64,000 bases of DNA from Gentiana macrophylla (taxonomy: Eukaryota > Streptophyta > Magnoliopsida > Gentianales > Gentianaceae). A program made the translations under genes and the position numbers. Below are positions 32,073 to 44,205 of this stretch, piece by piece. The notes under the pieces are model-generated. The model was not told the origin of the DNA, did not search any database, and worked only from the letters and a program-made list of their open reading frames with translations. The stretch covers positions 248,001 to 312,000 of the forward strand of contig JAOBSW010001134.1 of the NCBI GenBank assembly GCA_026214975.1. Reading direction: 5' to 3'. Each line of letters opens with the position of its first letter. The first letter of the stretch is position 1.

Positions 32073-33233
32073 ATGCCTAGTAAGAAGCGTCACCCTATAA
32101 TTTCAGCGGTTAAGGCTATAAGGGCTTGTCAGAAAGGTTGTGAAGGCTACTTGCTGTACGCAGTTGATGTGGAGCAAGTAAAGCCTGAATTAGAAGACAC
32201 CCCTATAGTAAAAGAATACCCTGAAGTGTTTCCAGAGGAGTTACCGGGAAACATGCCGGATAGAGAGATGGAGTTCGAAATCAAGTTGATACCGGGAGTG
32301 GCACCAGTTGCTAAGGCACCCTATAGAATGGCACCGGCTGAATTAAAGGAGTTGAAAGCTCAACTTAAGGATATGCTTGAACGGAATATAATTCAGCCTA
32401 GTACTTTGCCTTGGGGATCCCCAGTGTTGTTTGTGAAGAAGAAAGATGGTAGCATGAGGATGTGTATAGATTACCGAGCGTTGAACAATCTTACCATTAA
32501 GAATAAGTACCTTTTGACAAGGATTGATGATCTATTTAATCTGTTGCAAGGCAAGAAAGTGTTCTCTAAGATTGATCTTAGGTCCGGATATCATCAGTTG
32601 AAGATCAAAGTAGCTGATATACCGAAGACGGCTTTTAGGACGAGGTATGGACATTATGAGTTCTTAGTCATGCCTTTTGGACTCACTAATGCTCCATCTG
32701 CATTTATGGATTTAATGCAGCGTGTTTTCATGCCATAATTGGATAAGTTTGTGATAGTGTTCATAGATGACATCCTTGTATATTCTAAGGATGAGTAGGA
32801 ACATGAAGAGCACTTAAAGATAGTGTTAGATACATTAAAGAAGAACCAGTTGTATGCTATGTTCTCAAAGTGCGAATTTTGGTTGGATCAAGTGAGTTTC
32901 TTGGGTCATGTCATTTCTGGAGATGGCATCAAGGTTGATCCAGCAAATATTGAAGCAGTTGAGAAATGGTCCAGACCGACTACAGTTTCCGAGGTTAGGA
33001 GTTTTCTCGGTTTGGCTGGCTATTATAGGAAGTTTGTACAAGACTTCTCACAGATAGCTACACCAATTACACGGCTCACTCAAAAGGATGCGAAGTTCGA
33101 ATGGACCAGCGAGTGTGAAGAGGCTTTTGAAATGCTGAAGCAGAAGTTGACTACAACCCCCGTTTTGGCAGTTCCGGAGATCTTTGATAATTATGACGTT
33201 TACACGGATAATTCGGGACAAGGTCTGAGTTGA
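32073..33233 (+). pseudogene. pol: reverse transcriptase with start of RNase H (RLG-W)
   Basis: Frame 32073-32738 carries the linker, [18 protein letters not shown] and [15 protein letters not shown], then [16 protein letters not shown]. Two stop codons interrupt the palm (32736 and near 32797) around [12 protein letters not shown], whose catalytic aspartates are kept. Frame 32823-33233 gives the thumb and the first RNase H strand (VYTDNSGQG). Then a deletion removes nearly all of RNase H and the text jumps to the integrase linker. The two stops are single-base changes. Confidence 0.9.
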
Positions 33234-33952
33234 TGGATTATATTTGGGAGAAGCAAGATAAAGACCCAGTTTTGGTTGACTTGAAGCGAGTTGCAAAGGG
33301 AAAAGCGAATAGTGGGTTACGTGTTAGACAAGAATGTGAATCTTTGGTACCAGGATCGTTTGTGTGTGCCTAATGTGGGTGATTTAAGACGGAGAGTCAT
33401 GGAAGAGGCACATAAGATTGCTTTTGCAGTTCATCCGGGAGCTACTAAAATGTACAGAGACTTGAAGGAAAGGTTTTGGTGGCCTCAATGGCCGGAGATT
33501 GCCAAGTTAGACGAGTGTGATACTTGCTAGAAGGTTAAAGCAGAACATAGATGACCGGGAGGAATGCTTAAGCCATTGATATCCCGGAATGGAAGTGGGA
33601 TAAGATCACTATGGATTTCATCACCGGTTTACCTAAGACGAGAGGCGGTCATGATGCGATTTGGGTGATTATGGATATATTGACCAAGTCAGCCCATTTC
33701 TTACCATATAAGGTTGATATGCCCTTGAAGAAGATGACGACACTATACTTGGATAATATAGTGAAGTTACACGGAATTCCTATCTCTATAGTTCCGTATC
33801 GTGATTCGAGGTTCGTCAGTCGGTTTTGGAAAAGTTTACAAGCAGCTTTCGGAACCAAGTTCGATTTGAGTACGGCCTTTCATCCTCAGACAGATGGACA
33901 ATCTGAGAGAACTATCCAATCACTTGAAGATATGTTGAGAGCTTGTGTGTAG
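33234..33952 (+). pseudogene. pol: integrase zinc-binding and core domains (RLG-W)
   Basis: Frames 33291-33530 and 33611-33952 encode the integrase. The histidines are in VMEEAHKIAFAVHPGATKMY and the cysteines in DECDTC, with a stop directly after. The core has MDFITGLPKTRGG (Asp), but the second motif reads IVPYRDSRF where SDRD is normal, so the second catalytic Asp is lost. The third, SERTIQSLEDMLRAC, is present. A stop follows at 33950. Confidence 0.9.
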
Positions 33953-34030
33953 GAAGAAGGAGGATCATGGGATGATTACCTACCGGTAGCAGAGTTTGCT
34001 TACAACAACAGTTATCATGCATGTATAGGC

Positions 34031-34666
34031 ATGCCACCGTTTGAAGCATTGTATGGAAGAAGATGTAGGACACCGCTATTTTGGGATGAAGTCGGGGAAA
34101 GACAAATCACCGGGCAGGAATTGGTTAAGCAAGCTAACGAAAGGGTTCAGTTGGTTAAGAAGAATCTGAAGGCAGCTCAAGATAGAAAGAAGAGTTGGGC
34201 AGATGTTAGAAGAAGACCTCTTGAGTTTGAACTTGGTGAAAGAGTTTACCTACGAGCTTCACCAATGAAGGGAGTGAAACGTTTTGGACAAAAGGGAAAG
34301 CTAAGCCCGAGGAATGTTGGACCTTTTGAGATTCTGGAAAGAGTTGGACCATTGGCTTATAAGCTTAGACTACCGGAGTCCATGTCAAGGGTCCACAACG
34401 TGTTTCATGTTTCGATGTTGAAGAAGTGCTTGACCAAGAGTGATGTTGAAACCAAATTTGATCCAGAAATCCTTCAAGATAATCTCTCGTATGATGAGAA
34501 ACTGGTCAAGATTTTGAACCGGAAAGAAAAGATGATTAAGAGACGGTTGATCCCGTTGGTTCCGGTGCAATGGAGCAATCATTCACCGGATGAAGCTACT
34601 TGGGAAGTTGAGGACGATATGATCAGCGAGTTCCCAGATTTTATGGACTTAGCAGGTATGTTCTAG
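34031..34666 (+). CDS. pol: integrase C-terminal region with chromodomain-like end (RLG-W)
   Basis: This uninterrupted 211-codon frame matches 11312-10662 of RLG-Z. It contains LEFELGERVYLRASPMKGV, GPFEILERVGPLAYKLRLP, SRVHNVFHVSMLKK and the tail with PVQWSNHSPDEATWEVE. The tail resembles a chromodomain of plant chromoviruses. Methionine 34031 is internal to the original polyprotein. It ends about 35 bp before the 3' LTR, close to the purine tract. Confidence 0.88.
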   Translation: MPPFEALYGRRCRTPLFWDEVGERQITGQELVKQANERVQLVKKNLKAAQDRKKSWADVRRRPLEFELGERVYLRASPMKGVKRFGQKGKLSPRNVGPFEILERVGPLAYKLRLPESMSRVHNVFHVSMLKKCLTKSDVETKFDPEILQDNLSYDEKLVKILNRKEKMIKRRLIPLVPVQWSNHSPDEATWEVEDDMISEFPDFMDLAGMF

Positions 34667-34684
34667 TTTCGAGGACGAAACTCC

Positions 34685-34700
34685 TTTAAAGGGGGAAGAA
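34685..34700 (+). promoter_or_regulatory. polypurine tract of RLG-W
   Basis: TTTAAAGGGGGAAGAA lies immediately before the 3' LTR start TGTAATATTCC. Confidence 0.88.
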
Positions 34701-34817
34701 TGTAATATTCCGATTTTCGGGAAAGGGTAGACGTGTCATTTTGCGAAAACAAAATATTGGGTTCAGTTCGTTTTATTCGGAGTTTAATTATTTTTGGTAA
34801 TTATATATGTATATTCT

Positions 34818-34869
<52 letters not shown>

Positions 34870-37075
34870 GGGAAAGAAAATCTGATTTATTAAGGGTGAT
34901 TAAGTAAAATCATGAAAATTAAGTAATTTTGGGATTTTTCATATTTAAGGGAAAATCAAACTAATCCGCCCCTTAAACTTTTAATCAAATTTTACACCTC
35001 CAAATTGTGTTCTACGTGTGTGAGAGAGCAAGTTAGGGCTGAGGTATTTTTCATCGATTGCTAAGTCAAATCATAACGGTTTTCAGATCAGAGTCGAGCA
35101 CCGGAATCGTTGTGAAGAAGGCTTCGTTTTGAAATCAGAAAGTTGGAGTTTTGTTGAGGTATGTTTAAGCCCTAATTCCTATTCTTCTTCGAGTTTGATG
35201 GATTCAAACTCATCAATTCATAGTTTTTATCGTTTAGAAGTGTGTGATTGAATCTAATCTATGTTTGGATTTATCACACATGTTTTTCTGGAGAAAAGAT
35301 CAGTTTTAGCTGCTGTTTTTCTGAGTTTTGCAGTTGGAATAAGCTTGCTAATGGTAAGAAGCTCTTCCTACAATATAATTGAGGTTTAGAGTAGATTAGA
35401 TCATGTTTTGATGCTTATTGTATCAAATTTTAAGCTTAGATGATGTTTGAAGATTAAGGATTGTTTAGGATCTTTAAAGTTATATTTTTTTAATTTTCTT
35501 TCTGCTATATTTAGTGTACAAGATGTTTGGAATCGAGTAGAGATCGTTAAGAGATGGAAATCAAGTTTTAGGGTTTTTCTACGTAGGATGCGTACGCATT
35601 GCCCAGCAAAGCACACGCATTCCTGTTACAGCAATCGCCTAGGTTAGTTACAGCAGGATCAATGCGTACGCATTCAAGGGAATGCGCACGCATTGTTTGT
35701 TCAGAGTCATACAGGATGCTTTACAATTTGAGGATGCGACGCATTCATAAGAATGCGCGCACGCATTGATCAAACAGAAAGTTTAGAATAGTTTCTGGTC
35801 TTGGGATGCGTACGCATTGGGCACAATGCGCACTCATTGTTTGAACAGAGAGTTTTCAGCATGTTTTTAAGCAAGGAATGCATACGCATTCCATAGGGAT
35901 GCGCACGCATTGCCCCAGAATCCTATATAATGATGTTTTAAGTTATGTTTTGAATTTTAAACCTTGATACATGATCAAATAACACTAGTTAAATATGAAC
36001 AAGCCCCGATTGTGTTTCCGATTCGTTCAGTTAAAATAGCGAATGTACTCTTAAAGAGAGTTGATGTTCGGATCCGTCGGAAGGGCATGAAAGGGTTTGT
36101 GCTTTGATGAACTAGAGTTCATCAATGTCTGTGTAATTGATATGACGTGATGTCTAGATTTCTAGGTGAGGGAGTAGAGTTGATAAGGTGAGTTTTATTC
36201 TGAAAACACTTAGGTGGCTAGTTAATTCACAATAATAATTAAATAAGTGTAGTAAAAGCTAAAACATCATTTATTCTCGGTTAGGCACTCTTTCATATCG
36301 GCGATGTGATACGTTAATAAAAGATGAACAACGCTACTGGCCTTATACGGCTGAAGGGTAGTGGAGGAAATTCATCGGACGTATACGCATGCCGGGGAGA
36401 CCCCGGAGCTAATCGGTGTTAATCACCGTTAGTTAGCAAGTATATCTTCAGGCTGATGAACGCCATGCGCAGTGTCCTTGAGTAATGATGTTACAAAGAT
36501 AAGCTATGCTAGAAATGTATAGTCATGATGTGTCGATGGGCATGGAATGAACCCTAAATTGAGTCGGTTTCATTAAGACAAATCTTTTAATAATAAACCC
36601 TAATTAAATTGTAGCTTCTACTTCTTACTTTGTACATTGTACTTACCTCAAATGCATGTTTATTTATGTGTTTGGGGGAGAGAAGACGAACAGGTAAATG
36701 AAGAGTTCAAGGAGGACTTTGATGACGACATTTGAGGACGCCGGACTTGAAGACCTTTATTATTCGTTTATTTACATTTATTTCATAGATTTGGATTGTT
36801 GGAGCTAGTAGTTTACTTATAGTACTTTGGAATTCGTAGATTTTCGATTCGTTGGTTTCATTTTCCAATGTAACAATATTACATTTCCTCTTTAGTTCTT
36901 GAATTTCTATTCTTGGTCATTTAAAAAAAAATTTACCCAAGTCTTTTGCTTTTGTTTGCTTTTATTTGATACGACGTAGTAGAGGCTTACGTGTAATATT
37001 ATTTATTTAATATTATGTGTGCCGAACGTTTCGATTTCCGGATAAGGACTCGGGGTCCGGGAACGGGGCGTTACA
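34701..37075 (+). repeat. 3' LTR of RLG-W with paired palindrome array
   Basis: It runs from TGTAATATTCCGATTTTCGG to GGGGCGTTACA. It contains a (TA)n run at about 34820-34862. All ten palindromes of the array are traceable: 35587/35608, 35661/35681, 35733/35752, 35805/35825 and 35877/35898. Pair starts are 74, 72, 72 and 72 bp apart. Confidence 0.93.
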
Positions 37076-37614
37076 CTCTGTCCAGAAAATCTGCAGCATC
37101 ATTTTCACTTCCTCTTCTGTTTTGAACAGGTTAAACGCATTCAAATGACCTGAATTTTTTATATGTTACAAACAACACTTTTATCTATAACTTTACTTTT
37201 GGTATTAAGTTCAAATTCCTGTTAATTTGATCGGAATCTGCAATTCAAATCAGTGTTTACTAATCTTTAAATTCTGACAGCTTGTGCATTCGGCAAAAAT
37301 AATTGATTTTGACAGACTTCTTCTCATCCAAAAATTCTAATCTTTTGTTGTCACCTGGGATACCCCAGTATCTAAATCTCTCCTATTTTGATCATGCACA
37401 AAATCCTTTTGGTTTGAGCTGCATTAGTCGATAATATCAGATCCGGCGTAAAATATCATACACTACAGCCTAAAGGGAATTCCCACCTCTTTGACTTAAG
37501 GCTAGGACTAAGAGAGTAATAAGTTATGATTCTTATGTTCTAGATGTTTCCTCAAAGTCGATCTTCTTATGGGTTAAGTCCTTTAGTAGGATGGTTGTAA
37601 AGCTAACGTTATGG
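37076..37614. repeat. direct repeat of about 540 bp flanking RLG-W, right copy
   Basis: It is a diverged copy of 20406-20944. It directly abuts the CA end of the RLG-W 3' LTR and is followed by unique X sequence (TTATTTTGCAG). Confidence 0.88.
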
Positions 37615-39578
37615 CTTATTTTGCAGTATGGACAAGCACTAAGACGCGATCTTCCAGCATACCATGTTTGATGTTCAAGTATTTTTATGCCTATCTTCGG
37701 TCATTCCTTTTCTAGTAAATTACTCCCCATTTTATTCCTCACTTGAGGTATTTGAGTTCAATAACTTTTCGCCATCTTCTGTCATTAATTATCTCAGAGA
37801 CATGTCTTTATAAGTTCTTCCTTTGAACAAGTTCTTACCTCTTTACTCTCTAAATATATGAAACAAATCGCCTCTAATTTTGTATTGTTACGCTCCCATT
37901 CTTTATTTCAAATTCAATTTGATTAAACCCTCTAATGACGAAACATTCTTCTTACTTGTGTTTATTTTCAGCTTCCTCTTAAGGGTAGTGTTGATGTTGT
38001 AAATTTCCACCTCACTTTGCCGTTCATTCAAGGTATACACCTCACCTTCATGCCAGTTAGATATTTAAACCTACCATGACCTTCCCTTGCAATTTTTCAT
38101 TATTGACCTTCTGGCAATTTATGCTGAACTAGTTTTCAAGCAGAAGGTAGTCTTTGCCAAGATTCCTTTCGGGCACTATCTAGCCAATCAACACTTGAAT
38201 TCAAAAACTTCTAATTTCAACTCAGATTAATGCACCTTGTACCTTTACAGTTTTAAATCTCTTCATGCCATTATAGAGCCATGAACCGACAGACTTACCT
38301 TCTGATATTTTCTCTTCTGTCTTGGTATTTCTATAACAATTTTGTGACACTAGACGAAATGTCTATTTTATTTTAGCCTTTCATTCCCTCATAAGGGATA
38401 ACCTTGAGCATTTATTCATTAGCAGTGTACTATTCCTCTCGAGTGGTGCAACTTTGAACCATTTGAATTGGATCATCAATGATCTTTCACACTTGTTTTG
38501 AAAGTTTGAACTAATTCTATGAAATCAAACTTTATCCGACATTTCTTAAGTCTCTATTCTCCTTCACTTCAAATCTCGTTTATCGCAGACCCCTTTTCAA
38601 AACTTTTGATTTTCCTCTACATTATCTTAAGGAAAACTTTATACCCTTTAAATCTTGAATGACCTCACTTTGACCAATACAAAGTTGGACACTTCTTGAC
38701 AAGTGTTCATTTCATTCTAAGACTTTTTGGTGTACTCGTTTTGTCTCCATAGCTCCTCCATGTTGAGATTCTTGGTCGCTTCTTGATTTCTAAATTGTTT
38801 AGTTTCTGGTGCTCGACCTTGCACCTTTGCTTTGCATCTCTATTGTATGATGATTCCCTCTATCACATTCATGCGAACTGAGGATTCTCCTAGCTCGCCA
38901 ACCGCCATTTTGTTAACCAAATCTTAAACAATCAAGGTCACCTGCCTAATGTTCTCAAGTCCAGTATTCTCCTTCCTTTACATTGAATGTTCCTAAGGCC
39001 ATCATTTGATGTTTCTCCTAACGTCCCTATTCTTAAGGGCTTATGTGAAATCTCCATGTCAAACAGTCGGAGTTCCTTTGCAGACCATCATATTTTGTAG
39101 AATCCCACTCTCTAAAAAGAATTTCATCTGCAGGATAATATTTTTGCATTGTCTTTTGGTAGTTATATTTTTCTTTCTACGATACAACGCTCATCCTTCA
39201 ATCTTGGACTTCATCAACCCGAAGTCTTCGTTTTGTTTGTAACCCCTGTGACCTCACTTGTTTTGAGAACTTATGTATTTCTTCGGCTTATCATATTGAC
39301 ATACTACGTTGGTACCCAACTTGTCATTTTTCAACTTTATTTGCTTTCTAAGATAATCCTTATTGGCATAAGAATTGGATCAAACCGATAGAGAGAGAAA
39401 GTGTGGCGATTGCATGTTTCTTTCTTCCCAAAAGGTCTCAGAAACCCATCAGTCGGAATCCTTGTTGTTCCACGGAAAACTTGTGCTACAGTAATAGAAG
39501 CTGAGATTGAAAGGAGTCAACTATGCCAAGAGTTGTTGATCAGTTGGAAAGTTTAAGCATTCATGATTCAATCAGCAA
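37615..39578 (+). other. RLG-X interior without recognisable gene
   Basis: About 2 kb of AT-rich sequence lie where protease and RT would be expected. The few frames over 60 codons (39006-39242, 39149-39391) have no family features. Either the coding region has decayed beyond recognition or X carries unrelated sequence here. Confidence 0.6.
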
Positions 39579-40424
39579 ATGGAAGTAAAGTGTGTCGTAC
39601 CGTTGATTGCAAGATCCGAGAGAGTTGATCAAAGCATGAAGAAACAATATGAGGATCCAGCTATGGTTAATTTCAAGCTAGTGGCCAGAACCAACCAGCC
39701 AGTGGTTACAAGTTACTTGAAAATGGCGACCTTCAGCATCAAAATAGGCCTCACGTTCCCATTGTGGAAGATCTGAGGAAGAAAGTGATGGATGAATCGC
39801 ACAAGATAGCAATTTTAGTTCATCCCAGAGCGACCAAGATGTGACACATGTCAGAGGCTCAAGGAAGAGCATAACACACCGGTGGGGTTACTCGGGCCTT
39901 TAGGGATACCCGAGTGGAAATGGGAAAAGTTCACTATGGTCTTCATTAGTGGATTACCGAAGACCAAGACGGGATACGACAAGATTTGGGTAATTGTAGA
40001 TGGGTTGACTAAGTCAGTGCACTTTTTGCCAGCTAAGGAGAAAATGTCGTTGAGAAAGCTAGCTACTTTGTACATCAGCAACATAGTGAAGCTTCACAGA
40101 GTTCCAGTTTCTATCGTATCAGACAGGGATAGTCATTTTGTTAGCAGGTTTTGGGTGACTCTTCAGAAGCATTTTGGGACCAAGTTGGAATTGAGTACAA
40201 CGTTTCATCCCCAGACAGACGGGCAGTCAAAACGGACGATTCAGACTCTCGAGGACATGTTGAGAGCATGTGCCTTGGAAGTAGGAGGCTCATGGGATGA
40301 GTACCTCCTAGTGACGGAGTTTGCATACAATAATAGCTACCATGCAAGGATCAAGATGCCACCTTTTAAAGCTATGTATGGAATAAAGCGTAGAACGCCA
40401 GTCATCTGGGATGAAGTGGAATAG
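39579..40424 (+). pseudogene. pol: integrase remnant of RLG-X
   Basis: The zinc-binding part (39600-39880) is degraded, though traces such as VMDESHKIAILVHPRATKM and a CDTCQRLKEEH-like run remain in other frames. The core is one frame (39882-40424) with IPEWKWEKFTMVFISGLPKT, IVSDRDSHFVSRFW and HPQTDGQSKRTIQTLED. Compared with RLG-Z and W, the first catalytic Asp is Val and the catalytic Glu is Lys, so two of three active-site residues are lost. It is the only coding trace in X. Confidence 0.9.
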
Positions 40425-40986
40425 TAACAGAATACGAGACTAGAGTCGATACAACAAGCCGACGAGTAGATTGAAGTGGATTGTCGCAACCTCAAAATGG
40501 TGCAAGACGGGTAGAATGGTTGGGAAGATAGAAGAAAAAGACTACTAGAGTTTGAAGTTGAAGATAAAGTGTATCCAATGACGTTCCCAATCAAAGGAGT
40601 AAGACGGCCTGGGCAAACATGCAACTAAGCCTCAGTTATTAAGGTCTTTATGTGATCTTAGCTAAAGTTACACCTTTAGCTTATCCGTTTGGAGTTGTCA
40701 AAACCTCTTTCTCGAGTGCATGACGTCATTCATGTATGCATTGATGTGGAAGCAAGTTTTGACAATGAAATAGTTGGAAAGAACTTGACCTACGTGGGAG
40801 AATCAAGTGCACTTTAAACGGAAAATGAAGAAAGTAAGAAGGATGATGTACAACTAGTTTTAGTTCAGTAGAGAAATCACACACCGACAAAGGCGACATG
40901 AGAGTCTTAGAAGACGAGACGTTTTGTGAAGCTCCTGAGTTCAAGCACCTCCCAGTTATGAACAGTTTCAACGACGAAACTTGTTT
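40425..40986 (+). pseudogene. decayed integrase C-terminus of RLG-X
   Basis: Short, frame-broken traces continue the integrase (for example RLLEFEVEDKVYPMTFPIKGV-like codons near 40535-40600 and a VHDVIHVC-like run near 40720). No intact domain remains. Confidence 0.5.
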
Positions 40987-40999
40987 TAAGGGGGAGGGA
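40987..40999 (+). promoter_or_regulatory. polypurine tract of RLG-X
   Basis: TAAGGGGGAGGGA lies immediately before the 3' LTR start (TTTAACACCCCG, with TG mutated to TT). Confidence 0.8.
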
Positions 41000-43129
41000 T
41001 TTAACACCCCGAATTTTCGGAAAGGGTAAAATGGTAATTGGATGTGTGTACTATGATATAATTATTATTTAACCTATTTATTTAATTAAAAAGGATTTAT
41101 TTTAATGGATTTTAATTAATGGGTACAAATGTGTATTTTTACCTAAAATTACTCATATATGAATGCTGAGGCCGACGGTTTTGAAGAAGAAAAAAATAAT
41201 AAAAATTCGGATGCTGTTTTCTAAATTCGGGGTTTAACGGTTGATTTTCGGGACAGACCATAGTAGAAGAAATTGATCAACGCGAGGAGACGATCGTTTC
41301 GATACTAGCCGTTCTTTTTTTCGGTAAGTTTTCCTTTTTAACCTAAATCTAGATCCGTTTATGTTCTTGAGATATACGTGCGTTTTTATCGATTATAAAC
41401 GTTGCCTAATCGTAGTAATGGTGAAATATCGTAGGTGAATCGTATAAAGATTTGGTGTTGAGGATTTCAAGCTTTTTACAATCTTTTGATTTTGTTTTTG
41501 CACGCAAAAGATCAAAGGTAAGGGGTTGTTCTTAAACGGATAAATGGTGTTAACTGTATTTAATTATGATAGTGTTGTTTTATATATTACGGTTTTTCTT
41601 GGACGTTCTGTTTATGGTATATATTATATTTATTTATAACGTGTGTGTATATGCTCTTGTTCTGGGCCGTAGCTTTAGTAAGCTGTGGTCAAAAGAAAAA
41701 AAAAAAAAGAAATATGCAGGTGATGCGCAAGCTTCAGGAAAAAGAAGAATAAGTAAATGAATTAAATTATAATTGGCTATGCATGTGATGTGGTAGATCA
41801 AAGGGATAAATGAAACAGAGTAAAAAAAAAAAGTTGCAGCTGCTTACAAAAAAAAAAAAAACTGGATTATTAATATAGTTGATTTAATAGATACTACGTA
41901 CGGTAAGTAAATTTATTTGATTTATACAATACTAAGGTATGGACAACAAAGTACTGTATACGTTTAATGATTATAGTAAAAGTGTGGTGTGTATAACAGA
42001 AAAAGTGTAATATGTTAATTTTGTGCTTTTAAGTGTATTTTCTAATACGATGTGGTTTGTATGTTCTTTTGGAACATTATATGTTAACTAGCAATGTCTA
42101 ACATCGACTTCTGGTAGCCTTGGTATCAAATCGTACCACAACTGAGACCCTCTGCAGGGAGAAGGTGGGAGCACCGGAAGGCTTTGTTTAGGCCTTGTGG
42201 GACATTGACTTATTAGTCAATGATTCTTTTACAACGTGCTAGGTATTGTAACTAGATGTCCATAGGAAGCCTTTTATGTGTATGAATCAGGTGGTTAGAA
42301 CTTAAATCGTAAATACATATGTGGTTTTCTAAAAGCCATAACGTCAATATCATTGGTGACGAACATTTTTGACATCGAAGCATGGGACCCTTACTGCTCC
42401 TACGGGACTACGTATAACTCCCACATGGATCATGAGTCCGTTCCCCCATGAGTGGTGCCGCTCATGTTGTGGTGCATATCTCACCATGCGTAGTGTCCTT
42501 TGATATTGATGTAACAAACTTACTTGTGCAAGGATGTACTATGTGATCTAGTAGAGGGAGAGTGTGATCTCAATTACAACCTATATGGTAGTGTTTGTAG
42601 ACTTTATCTTTGTCTGTCTTATATAAATATATTGTGTAACCGTTTCTTCTACCCATTACTAAGTACGTAAGTACTTACCCCTCTTCTCTCTTTTGTTCCC
42701 ACCCCGAGAAGGTGGTTGACAGGATGATGATGATTTTGGTTATGCCGATGGAGTTGATAGAGTTGACGCTTGAGCTCTAAAGTTACGATGAATTGGACAT
42801 TTATCTTATGCACTTTTAGTCATTCAGTTTTTAGACATAGACTTACTACCGTTTCCGTTTCGTTTGGGATGTAATGAGTCAAACAACATTCATTTCGTTG
42901 TTTATTTGTTTCAGTTTTCTTAGACGTGGATTTTGGGCCTTGATGATCCTTTTGATTGTCGTTTGACTTTCTTTTCCGAGGAAGCTTTTAGATTTAATTT
43001 ATTCCACTTTTACTCTGATTGATTGTGAGAGGTTTATGTATATATTAATTTTGATTTATTAAAAGTTAATATATGCATGCCGGGCGTTCGTGACGGATAA
43101 GTACTCGGTATCCGGAACGGGGCGTCACA
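41000..43129 (+). repeat. 3' LTR of RLG-X
   Basis: This 2130-bp uninterrupted LTR ends GGGGCGTCACA and is followed by the target copy CCTCC. It serves as the reference for locating the RLG-Y insertion in the 5' LTR. Confidence 0.92.
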
Positions 43130-43666
43130 CCTCCATTGGGGAGTATGTAGCGGTGTACATCCTGAAATGTTACTATTTTGTTCCATTATACATATTGTCA
43201 CTTGGCAAATGTTCTTAAGTTCATTAGTGTTTTTAGGGTTACTTTGTATCCACCCAAAACCAAGTGGTAGTCAGGCAGCCTATGTTGTATATGTTTCCGA
43301 ATTCTAGTTCTTTATTATTCAGATCTATCCCAGCTATAAATTAGGGGAAAAATACGGAAGTGTTTCATCTCGAGTCTAGACATTCTACAACGTAGTTAAA
43401 AGGTCTTATCATTATTATAATTTAAAATTTTAATTTTTGAATTGTTTTATATCAATTTTTGTTGCGAAATCATCATAGAGTTGACTAGAATGCAATAACG
43501 GGTAAGTATGTGTTGTTGCGGCGGGGCGGGGCTCTGGTGGCTGGGAATTTCTTCCAGCGGGATCTATATTTATGTATAGTAACTTGATTGTTATTGTAAA
43601 AGAAAAAGGAAAATACAATCGTCTGAATCAAAATGTATTAGTACCAAACTTGCTAATTTGGTATAA

Positions 43667-43776
<110 letters not shown>

Positions 43777-44082
43777 CTTAAATACATTCCGTGCTTTTAG
43801 TTTTGAAGAAACTTATTGAATGGTCACCGCAATATGATTTTGGTGCAGTACGCAGTACTAATTGAGTGACAAAGACTACAAAATTAGTGTACATTACATT
43901 AAACTGTTTAGCTTATTCAATGGTATAGAAATATGGTTCTTGCATGCAGAGTACTACTTTTATTTATTTACAAGATGTACTTTTGTTTTTATCGAATTTT
44001 TTTTCCTTTCATATGACTGATGCGCTATGTACGTAGGACACCACTCATGACCACATACTTGTTATTTTCATATCGTGTGTGA

Positions 44083-44205
<123 letters not shown>

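Larger units (their letters stand above)
20945..37075 (+). mobile_element. RLG-W, chromovirus-like Ty3/gypsy retrotransposon
   Basis: LTRs of about 2.37 kb (20945-23313 and 34701-37075) bound gag, protease, RT, a remnant of RNase H, integrase and a chromodomain-like tail on the plus strand. It is interrupted by RLG-V between gag and protease. The 5' LTR lacks its terminal TG, and no 5-bp target duplication is found. Instead both flanks carry the 540-bp repeat. Protein similarity to RLG-Z is high throughout, but the two differ in their LTR arrays. Several in-frame stops and a deletion of RNase H show it is inactive. Confidence 0.93.
7468..43129 (+). mobile_element. RLG-X, Ty3/gypsy retrotransposon hosting four nested elements
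   Basis: The 5-bp target duplication CCTCC is found at 7463-7467 and 43130-43134, exactly bordering TGTAACACCCCG at 7468 and the end GGCGTCACA at 43129. The 5' LTR is split by RLG-Y, and the internal region is split by RLG-W (which carries RLG-V). After removing the nested insertions, X is about 9.5 kb with LTRs of about 2.1 kb. A tRNA-Met primer site follows the 5' LTR, and a purine tract precedes the 3' LTR. The only recognisable gene is an integrase remnant. The LTR ends resemble those of RLG-W and RLG-Z, so X probably belongs to the same chromovirus branch. Confidence 0.92.
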
